Below, in pieces: positions 55,830-64,000 of a DNA stretch of 64,000 nt (positions are counted from its first letter, which is position 1; each line of letters begins with the position of its first letter). The position numbers were made by a program, and so were the translations under genes. The stretch covers positions 39,914,527 to 39,978,526 of the forward strand of contig CM049308.1 in the NCBI GenBank assembly GCA_026874595.1. The letters are read 5' to 3'. The notes under the pieces were generated by a model. It ran no database searches, was not told the DNA's origin, and saw only the letters and a list, made by a program, of their open reading frames with translations. This stretch comes from Sipunculus nudus (taxonomy: Eukaryota; Annelida; Sipuncula; Golfingiida; Sipunculidae).

Positions 55830-57045
55830 GTAGCAGTCCATATGTGCGTATGCATTATACGTATGCTAGGAATCGCACACATATTCTCTGGGAGTGATTC
55901 TATTTATGCGTATGCAGTACGTAAGCACCATAAACGCAAGCGTATGGAGCACATTTCCATCGCTCATTGTAACGGACGGGGACATTCAGACTTTGACGTC
56001 AGTGTAAAGCTGCGTGTCCACTTATGCGGTACGGATACGGATACGGATGCGGATGCGGACGCGTTTTAAATCGCGCATATGGAATAAAGAAGAAGTGTGT
56101 CCACTTATGCGGTACGGAGTGCGTGCGGCGTGCGGAAACGGATACGTTTTTGAAAACCGGACCATGTAGCCGCGGGTACGGAAACGCATGCGGAAACGCA
56201 TGCGGAAAGTGCCATTTTGTAGAGGTGAAAGAGGGTGAAAGACCTCAAAACGCACTGAAAACGTATCTAATGGACACACGCGCACAAAATATCCGCATAC
56301 GTATCCGCACCGCACACGCACCGCATCCGTACAAGTGGACAGGCGGCTTTAAGGTATTGCTCTGGCAGTTGACTTCTCTACTCATTTAGTTCTATTAGCG
56401 GCAGCCTGTCACCAAACCGTCGAATTATTTAAATAACTGAAGACGTTGGGGTGGCAGTACAAGTTATTGGATTCACATCAATTGTGCTACTTGCAGATGT
56501 GTATTTCTAACAGTACTTTTTCATGTCCATCTGCTTGTTGAACTGTCATTTTTTTCGAAGTAATAAGCAATGTGACGTTATTCTGTTGGAGAAAATAATA
56601 AATATTATATATTTTCGGTTGATTTACGTATATTCATGCAGTAGTTTTTAATAACGATCGAGATTAGTTTTAAACGGAAAGTTTGTCTCCGCGTTCGTCA
56701 TGATGGCTTGAAAGCTTTGTGTGAATCGGTGCCATAGGGAAGAAAGGAGGTAACTAATGTTATTAATTTTGTGTCACAACATTTTGTCTTTATTATTTAG
56801 CAAATATAACACGACCATATGAGCCTCTCATGTCAAATACTACCACATGACTTGCATCATGACTCGCAGGCCCCTATCATATATTTAAGAAGGCCAGAGT
56901 GTCATGATGTCATGGCTAGCAGTTCTTTATACTAAAGCCCGATTTCGCTGCATACCTACTGCATACGCATTCGTATCAATGTTAAGGCATCCGTTTTCTT
57001 ACTACTTAAGACATACATACAGCATACGCATACATGGAATGCTAG
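55830..57045. mobile_element. GCATACGC terminal-inverted-repeat element with nested GC-rich element
   Basis: Left end AGCAGTCCATATGTGCGTAT (20 bases) and right end, on the other strand, AGCATTCCATGTATGCGTAT form imperfect terminal repeats rich in GCATACGC. Inside, 56008-56347 is a second structure: GTGTCCACTTATGCGGTACGG (from about 56016), the same again at about 56098, and the inverted CCGTACAAGTGGACA at its right end, with CGGATACGGATGCGG arrays between. The G+C content and CpG count of the inner part are far above the surroundings. Frames over it are by-products. Confidence 0.65.
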
Positions 57046-57058
57046 TCTTATAAGGTAA

Positions 57059-57061
<3 letters not shown>

Positions 57062-57110
<49 letters not shown>
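57062..57110. repeat. (CT)n microsatellite next to a splice donor
   Basis: About 49 bp of CT on plus, hence (GA)n in the sense of the gene, beginning 8 nt inside the intron that follows exon 57119-57183. Confidence 0.97.
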
Positions 57111-57113
<3 letters not shown>

Positions 57114-57118
57114 CTTAC

Positions 57119-57183
57119 CGCATTTGTGCTAACCCTGTGACCGCGCTTGCTCTCATCTTGATTCAGAGGGTAGCCGCTCGTTA
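57119..57183 (-). CDS. most upstream placed exon of the unidentified acidic-protein gene
   Basis: Acceptor TTATGTTTGTTTACAG (AG at 57185-57184) and donor AATGCG/GTAAGT bound 65 nt. With two bases completing a codon from an unknown upstream exon, it reads TSGYPLNQDESKRGHRVSTN then Ala and leaves phase 0, matching exon 51346-51610. The other two frames contain stops at the required phase. Composition is polar and slightly basic, without a recognisable domain. The upstream exon must end in phase 1; a weak candidate is discussed among the rejected items. Confidence 0.72.
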
Positions 57184-57189
57184 CTGTAA

Positions 57190-57590
57190 ACAAACATAAT
57201 ATTATCAGAACACAGAATTCCATTTCGTAAAACATCTGCAGACACCAAGCACAACGTCGGCGAAAGGGTACTCAGCCACATTACTAACACAATTTACACA
57301 TTTTATAAGTTAGTAAACTATGTCAACTCACAGCGATATGAGTGTTAATTACACACGTGATCGCTGTACATAGGCCTATATTATCACTTGCTACCTAAAT
57401 TTCTGATGTTTCCACCCACGCCTCCATTACCACATTAGGATTAGTGACGTCACATGAAATATGGTTTTAAACAGGTATGTGTCTGACACTACACTCATCT
57501 TTATATATAAACAATATATTTATTATTACTGGGGTGGGGTGCCGGATTTTGTGAATAACATACCTAGCCGTCGTGTGATATAGCTATTTA
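57190..57590. other. upstream flank or intron, nothing recognised
   Basis: No exon signal compatible with the required phase was found here. Confidence 0.4.
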
Positions 57591-57597
57591 TAACTAT

Positions 57598-57665
57598 ACA
57601 TATATATATACATATATATATATACATATGTGTGTTTTATATATGTGTTTGTGTCTGTTTATTAT

Positions 57666-57704
<39 letters not shown>

Positions 57705-57720
57705 AATATATATATGAAAG
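57598..57720. repeat. interrupted (AT)n/(ATAC)n tract
   Basis: AT repeats broken by TATACATA, a TGTGTTT patch and TATAAATA steps. Confidence 0.9.
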
Positions 57721-57924
57721 TCGACATTATAATCCAGAAAAAAAATATGAAAAAAATCGGCCTAGTGTAACTTATCGTCTTTTTACAATGTATTCATTTA
57801 CTCCATTTTTCAGTAATCTCAGTTCAATGTGGCCTTTTCCTGTTTTGTAAATTACTTTCATGATATAATACTGACTTGCCTATATTAAGTGTCTAAAATT
57901 AAAGAATATATAAGTGTCGTGCCT

Positions 57925-58290
57925 ATTAATCGATCATTGGTCGTTTTCTTTCAAAATCTATTTAATCGATGGCATTTTAACATAATCGATTAAAAGCGAA
58001 TATGTTTTCACATGCAAAGAATCAAGCCCCGTCATTGACATATGAACACAAAGTAACGAACAGCATCACACGGAGCCTTGCGCAGCCAACAATCGTCCGA
58101 CGGCAAGTCGACCTTAGATGCGGGTTGACTGAAGGTATCATTTTGAATACCGATGTACATGTCGGACTATATGCCGGGGTTAATGTTTTAGGTACTAGTA
58201 TGCAGCAGATTTGATGCTAATATAGAAAGTATATGAAATAATCGATTAATTATCGATTATCGGTCGTTTATATTATTTAATCATCGATAA
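57925..58290 (+). mobile_element. AATCGATTA-bordered element, copy 2
   Basis: Inverted partner of 21745-22140. Borders TTAATCGATCATTGGTCGTT at the left and ATTATCGATTATCGGTCGTT at the right are direct, not inverted, repeats. A 70-codon plus-strand frame (58002-58214) contains HAKN, YEHKVTNSI, IVRRQV, CGLTEG and NTDVHV, shared with the other copy. Confidence 0.55.
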
Positions 58291-58313
58291 TGATTAAGAA
58301 ACAATTCCTACCA

Positions 58314-58355
58314 CTTATATATATATACACACATATATATATATATATATATATA
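58314..58355. repeat. (AT)n/(AC)n microsatellite
   Basis: Short AT tract with ACACAC interruption. Confidence 0.9.
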
Positions 58356-58559
58356 AATAATATCAAGGACGCTAATATGAACTATATACATATATATTAA
58401 TTGGTATTTGGATTCATATTACCCGTATCAAGTATCATGGTCTTCATGGTTATATAGTATTTGTATTATCATTAAATAAATTATGCATATCAAATATTTT
58501 TTTCTAAAAAGATCAAAATAAACTGTTCTGTGTGTATAGAACAACTGTAACGGAATGCG

Positions 58560-59275
58560 GAAGTTTGGTTTAAACGTTTAATACTATTCAGACGTATTAA
58601 ACCTTGCGTCTTATTGGATACGCTCTTTACACAGCGCTTTACCTATAGGGCTACTACCTATATCGTAAGGCGCTGTTTGTTATGACCTCGTATCCTGAAT
58701 TGCAACACCAGAGGGGAGCACTGTATTTTTGTCCAATCAGATGAGACCTTGTGCTGGAAGACAAAGCCAAGCGAGAAATACACAGAGCCAATCACATTAA
58801 TTTCTTTTTGAGTGACAGCTCATCCCCCAGCGTAACCGTCTGAACAGGTCACAGGCTCAGAGAGAATTGCCCCTGACGTGGTTTGCTCAGGGCCTTGGGC
58901 ACATAGGATGCTCGGCCGGTAAGTTGTAATTCAAACGAAACGTAACAACAAAGGCTGCGTGCACACCTCGCTTGCTGGTTTCAGTTCTGCAGACAACAGA
59001 TACATGGCTACGCTGACACAGTCATAATGTCATAATCGAATCGGTCGATGATGCGAGAATGCAGAGGGAGCAATTTAAATTCGACCGGAAACTCAATAAG
59101 CGGCGCTTGAAGCGCAGCAATGGGCGGAGCCAGGATGCCTGTCGAGTGTTTGTTTATTGGCATCTGATTGGCTGCTTGTCACATCATACGCACGTTTATT
59201 TCAGTGGAAAACGAACCGCCATCTGGTGTCTAAATATATCATAAACGGTCAAAGCTGGCAGCGTGAAAATCGGTT
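58560..59275. promoter_or_regulatory. candidate promoter or regulatory region, CCAAT-rich
   Basis: Less AT-rich than the surroundings, with TCCAATCAG near 58733, GCCAATCAC near 58788, TGATTGGCTG near 59165, GGGCGGAGCC near 59123 and a MEIS-like GTGACAGCTC near 58814. CCAAT boxes in both orientations plus a GC box suggest a metazoan promoter or enhancer. It lies 1.4-2.1 kb upstream of the first placed exon, but no transcription start or first exon was identified. Confidence 0.25.
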
Positions 59276-59289
59276 GCTTCTTTAGAAGC

Positions 59290-60420
59290 GCAAGATTTCC
59301 GCTGCCTCGGGAGCGTACTTATTGGATTGTTATAATAATGATGTAGATAAAACAGGAAACACCTGAATAAATGGTTGACTTAATGACTGTACTGCATAAA
59401 AAAATAACCATTAATCAAATTCTGCTGGTTGAAAATGGAGCAACTGTATCTTGGATGGCAACTGCCAGTATTCATAAGACTTATCTTGCCAAACAGCAAG
59501 CCTCTTCCTCTCTTTAACAATGTCATCTCCGGTTTTCCTTGGCGGGCTGGCTTATTGGCACTTAGAAACAGTGCGCAGTAATATTGAACAATAACGTCTC
59601 TTGGACACTTTCAAGCTGTTTCCCACTGCGGCGGTTTGGTATTTATAGCACCACTTGCCCAGGACTATTTGTCCAGTCTTTGAACATTTACTCTATTGAT
59701 TTATAATCATTGATCGTATCTCCGTAGCACACCTAATTTAGCAATATTTTCCAGACTGCGTTAATATCGTACGCTTATTAATAACAACTAAAGCACTGTT
59801 ATGATAGGAAATTTTGTTTTAATTCTAATATCAGTGTATTAAAGCGCATCTGTAAATAACTGATTTAATATAAGATCAGTTATGACATCATAACTTCATA
59901 ATTACAGACCATATTAAGTTCCTAGAAAATATTGCGAATCTCTTAACATGGATGTTACCAATTTAACAATACATTGAGGCTTACAAACATAACAAATGAT
60001 TTTATGCAAACACTCATTAAGACAATAGCAGTATATTCACGGATATATTTGGCTAATGCCCGTACGACGTCTGGAGCCAAATCAGTCCTTAATAAATTGC
60101 CTGTATTATACTGTTATGCGTATTAAGGAGATAGGAAATAGTAGCAAACTGCAGGCAAAAGTTAGCTGAAAACGGCCTTATTTATAACTAAATACTCTAA
60201 GCGGATCAAGAAAAAACAGCAGAAAAGAAAATCACGACTCTTGAGGAATTTCATTATTCATTTAATTACTATAATTCAATTATTGATCCTTTGGTCCTTG
60301 GCTGTTTAAAACAGATTCTCCTTTCTCACTATTACTTTTTTTAATGACAGTCTACATCAGATATCTGAAAAAAAATATCTGAGCAAAAAGTATGAGATAA
60401 CAAAAGCTTGGCAGTTCCTT
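59290..60420. other. upstream flank, nothing recognised
   Basis: AT-rich, short frames only, no repeat recognised. Confidence 0.4.
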
Positions 60421-60669
60421 TATGAGGTCTCCCTTAATCCCTCCCAGTCTGTCAATTTCCCATGGGAGCGAGGTTCATTAGAGGAGCCAAAGCCAGGACC
60501 AGCGCACCATTTCCTGTATTATATAAACAGGTATCGTGACGACGAAGATTGCGCATCTATTATTAATACCTGCTGGATTATCCACGGAAAAGTTTTTTTA
60601 TCTATTTTTGCTTTAGATAGGTCCATATAAGACTGGTGGCATTGTCTGCTTAATGAAGATAAAAGGTTT

Positions 60670-60800
60670 AAGTCACTTAGATTCGGACTTGGACTCGAGT
60701 CTCCTAGGCCCGGACTTGTACTCGGCCTCGGAGGTAAGGACTCAAGATATCAAGCCAAATCAATCTCGAGTAAACTAGAAATAGTAGGTGGGTTAAGTGA
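60670..60800 (+). repeat. GGACTCG-family repeat fragment
   Basis: ATTCGGACTTGGACTCGAGT, GGCCTCGGAGGTAAGGACTC, CAATCTCGAGTAAACTAGAA match the left arm of the 46.6 kb copy. Confidence 0.6.
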
Positions 60801-60879
60801 CTTTTGACTTCAAGTCATGATGCAAAGGTCCTCTTTTGCATAGAAGTACCTTAGGGTCATAGAAATAAATTTATCCAAA

Positions 60880-62790
60880 GACACAAGTTAGATCTCCCTT
60901 AGTATGTGAAAAATATGCAAATTATTCAAAATTGCCGCCAAAAATACTCCAAACCCCATATGCTTGCTTCTGTTGCAGATATAATGACAAATTTTGTGTA
61001 AAAATACACATTTTTGTGGTCAAGGAATCCAATGAAATAGGTTTCAAGATTGAGAAAACAATAGGTTTCTCCTTACCATGAAAATCTGGGGTAAAACAGG
61101 CACATTTCATAAAATATTAATGATATCCTTCCATCATGGTAATCAACCTTAAACACTTCTTATCTATGTGCTTGGCATTGGGCGGCATTAAGCAGTTTAA
61201 ATAGATCCTGGAGACACATCTCACTGAAAACAATCATCAATCGACATAAATAGAGCATCAAACCACAGCAAATTTAATGCATTAACTAGAGAATTGCTGG
61301 TACGTGGCACTTACTGAATCTGAGTTTAGGCAGTACAATAGGGCCATGGTATTACAAGCACCGATATACAGTTTGTTCTTTATTTTAGAATCACCAAATG
61401 AAATATCCGTATTCGTGGTCTTGAGTAAAAAAATACGCACACGGTTGAATAAACACACAGGATGCTCTATTACCAGCAAAACTACATAAGGCCTGTATTG
61501 GGTTTCTCCACATGTTCTGTCAGTTCATTTAATACAATATCTTGGTAATACGGCAGATAGTGACCCTTCTCGACCGCACAACATGCATGGGATTAACTTG
61601 GCAAAACTTGGAAAGACATTCCTGTAACAGAACTCTTGCCAACTGTAGTTTCTTCCCAGTATCTAACATTTTGATTCGACAGAATGTTTTGCTTGAAACA
61701 CATCTTATCTATCTCATGATGGTAAACCCTTAATAGTTGATCAATACCAAAAGCACAAAAGCCATCAGTCATTGACACTCATGGTTTTTATGCGTCGATC
61801 ACCAGTTAGTTATAGGGTTTTATAGGGAATTACACGCATCCTGAAAACCGTGTTCGTATTTCTATTTTTTTTACAAGTTACGTCAGGTAACTGAAGAAAT
61901 CAGATGTCTTATGTTTTATTGTGGATGAAATGATTGTTGAAGTAATGAAGTAATTGTATTCATCCTACCTTGGAATTATGGGAACAGTATGCAAATTTCA
62001 ATAAAGTTAAGTATCATCATGGAAACTTTAATCATCTCCGATTGGTATTGTATTATATTTCTTTATAAGTTCTTGTTTGTTATCTTGATAAAGACAGGGG
62101 AGCAATTAAATAGCAGTGTATATGTACCCGATGTTTGCGATTCACTGCATACATAGCATAAAACCACAACATAGTGGTAAACATTTTTGTATTATGTGGA
62201 GAAATAATTCAGCTGTATGCTATTCGAATAATATAAAATTATAATTATGCTTATAATTATAATCAGATATAATTTAATTTAACATAAGAACACGCTTCCA
62301 GAATCTTGCCTATGAAAGTTTCCGAATTTACTACCATGTCCTGGAATACAGTATCTGGTTAATACCCCATAAAACCATACGTATTGCATGGCTTAAACCG
62401 GTTTTTTTTTGTCCCAGAGCACACAGAGGAATTAGCAGGCGTACGTAGTGGACATGAGAATTTCTTTATTGCCAACAAAAGATTATCGTCTGCTAGAGCT
62501 TCAATGTACAGGCCTTTCAGGCCTTGTGCGATATAACCATCACATAACCTTTTTAAGATGTGCATTTGATAAAATTAGAAGCACATATTTCACAGAATCT
62601 AGCATTCTGGATCATGAAGTCCATTTCACGAATCACATTAGTAAAAGTTCCTTATGCACAGATAGGCAGTACTACTATCAGAGTTTTCACAGGACAGTCA
62701 CAAGGTGATAAACTTGGCCAAACATAACTTGTTTGCAGACCTAGTTAAACTGCATTTGAGAATGTTAGTATACTTCTGAAGCCTAATCCT
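60880..62790. other. upstream flank, nothing recognised
   Basis: AT-rich. Frames at 61282-61479 and 62448-62708 carry no motif; the GT donors near 61077 and 61311 could not be tied into the gene with confidence. Confidence 0.4.
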
Positions 62791-62804
62791 CAAACCTCTG
62801 ACAG

Positions 62805-62965
62805 CAGGGGCGGATCTAGGATTTAGGAAAAAAAAGGGGGGGGGGGTCCAAATCAAGAGGACTAATGAAAATCCTAAAAAAAAAGGTCATCAGATCAGAA
62901 AAAAAGGGGGGTCCGGACCCCCAGGACCCCCCCCCCCCCCCCCCCCCGGATCCGCTTCTGAGACA
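62805..62965. mobile_element. GGCGGATC-family element, short complete copy
   Basis: Left end CAGGGGCGGATCTAGGATTT, right end GGATCCGCTTCTG, about 160 bp apart. The interior has AAAGGGGGGGGGGGTCC, a second A-run/G-run, GGTCCGGACCCCC and a C-run of about 20 at 62928-62947. G-run and C-run lie in opposite orientation, so one strand can fold through G-C pairing. Confidence 0.7.
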
Positions 62966-62969
62966 GGCG

Positions 62970-63530
62970 CTGATGCTGTTTATCAACGTCGCCCATGCCT
63001 GAAAGGGTTATACAGAGGAACAGAGGCTGCTGGTGCAACATGACTGAATAGGAGTTGCTAAAATAAGTTCATCAGAGACTACATAACTTTGGAAAATCAC
63101 TGGATGGATCTAAACGGGTTATTTTCTTGGTGTATATGCTCCCAGGTACTGATAACTGGATTTGCTAGGTTTGTTCGGTGTACTGATAAGGTTAAATGAC
63201 ATATTATTCTCACTTATGCATTATCACGACGTGTGCATTTCCAGGTTTAAGATGTATTTTCATTGCATGATATAAGTAAATCAGTGTCTAAATCTATTTT
63301 ATATGACGAAGGACACTACCATGCTTCTTTAATTTGGGTCTTACTGAGATTAAAATTATTTACTTCCAAATGGAGATTGAACACCAGGAACATATGGACC
63401 ATGAGGTGACTGGATCCTCAGGGAGTACATGTGAGATCCTTTTGCCCGAGGATTATGGCTGATTTTAGACAATGGAAAGAAAACGTCCTTGAACGCAATG
63501 TTTTTTTTTAAGAGCTAATCACTGAGAACA
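62970..63530. other. upstream flank, nothing recognised
   Basis: No exon or repeat recognised. Confidence 0.4.
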
Positions 63531-63539
63531 TGGAACATA

Positions 63540-63690
63540 GGAGTCGAGTGGTAATAGACTTTGATCTCTGTGCTGGCTATACTAGGGTTCTATTCCTAGA
63601 ACAGCTATGAGTATAGGTGATAGTGACCCTTTCCAGGTCAGTAGTTTCTCCGGGTCCTGTGGCTCTATAGACTAATAAAAGCGGTCATTT
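63540..63690 (+). mobile_element. tRNA-derived SINE-like fragment
   Basis: Box A-like GTCGAGTGGTAATAGAC (from about 63542) and box B-like GGTTCTATTCC (63588-63598) are followed by AGGTCAGTAGTTTCTCCGGG. Same layout as the 1.6 and 18.1 kb copies. Confidence 0.6.
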
Positions 63691-64000
63691 CTACCATGGG
63701 GAGTCCTAGCATACGTTATTATAACAATTTGCACAATCCATGAAAAGTAATAAAGTTACAATTTATCAGATTCTAAATTTTATTGAATTACATTTAGACA
63801 AAACATTCATCCCTTTCTGCTTTTCTGTTTTGACTTGTGCAAAAAGTTATATAGCACGGAAGTTAGAGGTAAAGCCTGTTAGGCGGACTTGGCATCTCGC
63901 CTTCTTGCTGTGTTCATACTTGGGTTGCAAGTTTTTATTTTTGCATCGTTAACATGTTGATAATCAGTGGCAGTGTTTCTAAACAATACTGGATTCATTG

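Noticed and set aside
56024-56389. 121-codon frame over the CGGATACGG region
   Set aside because: It is generated by the short-period GC-rich repeat and is open on both strands for that reason.
60922-61110. Possible first coding exon on minus: short ATG frame ending CATG/GTAAGG in phase 1 near 61077
   Set aside because: Phase would fit exon 57119-57183, but the peptide (MKCACFTPDFH) has no support and the ATG context is ordinary. A 12-codon match in phase is weak evidence.

Overview
The window is eukaryotic and almost entirely non-coding. It is AT-rich, dense in dinucleotide microsatellites and interspersed repeats, and the only convincing host gene is split into short exons with consensus GT..AG introns. 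The tRNA-derived SINE-like units with CTCCGGGT-type tails, the non-LTR reverse transcriptase, the RTE-like repeat ends and the many short inverted-repeat elements fit a marine lophotrochozoan, most likely a mollusc. That assignment is inference; no diagnostic host gene is present.

Gene content. One host gene is supported on the minus strand. Eight exons can be placed, in transcript order: 57119-57183, 51346-51610, 50311-50430, 43803-43849, 42631-42679, 41701-41771, 29262-29420 and a terminal exon at 14979-15023. Every exon has splice consensus at the ends where it needs it, and all seven junctions keep one continuous frame. Together they give a partial protein of about 272 residues, open at its N-terminus and ending at TAG. 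The protein is very acidic in the middle and basic near the C-terminus, and I do not recognise the family. The start codon and promoter were not found, and further small exons may be missing from the two long introns (41.7-29.4 kb and 29.3-15.0 kb).

Mobile elements. A 5'-truncated non-LTR retrotransposon (51.80-53.94 kb, plus strand) with an open reverse transcriptase frame lies in the second intron, antisense to the gene and about 190 bp upstream of an exon. A 677-bp solo LTR (25712-26388), a tandem array of about 248-bp units built on a CACTATTGTAATAA motif, and an older parent repeat are nested at 24.7-26.6 kb; a second copy of the parent at 46.6-47.1 kb serves as the unoccupied reference. 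Other families have two to five copies here: an RTE-like 3' end, a GGCGGATC terminal-repeat family, a GCATACGC terminal-repeat element with a GC-rich element inside it, a TA-flanked MITE, and several unnamed direct or inverted pairs.

Layout. 1-14.75 kb: flanking DNA downstream of the gene, full of repeats, with one doubtful 128-codon ORF at 4.27 kb. 14.77-57.18 kb: the gene, mostly intron. 57.2-64 kb: upstream or 5' intron sequence, with a less AT-rich, CCAAT-containing stretch at 58.6-59.3 kb. Standout structures are a near-perfect 172-bp spacerless palindrome at 35721-35892, two minisatellites (42.08-42.53 and 37.21-37.37 kb), a perfect 39-nt hairpin at 49407-49445, and an exon whose splice donor is followed by a (GA)n tract.
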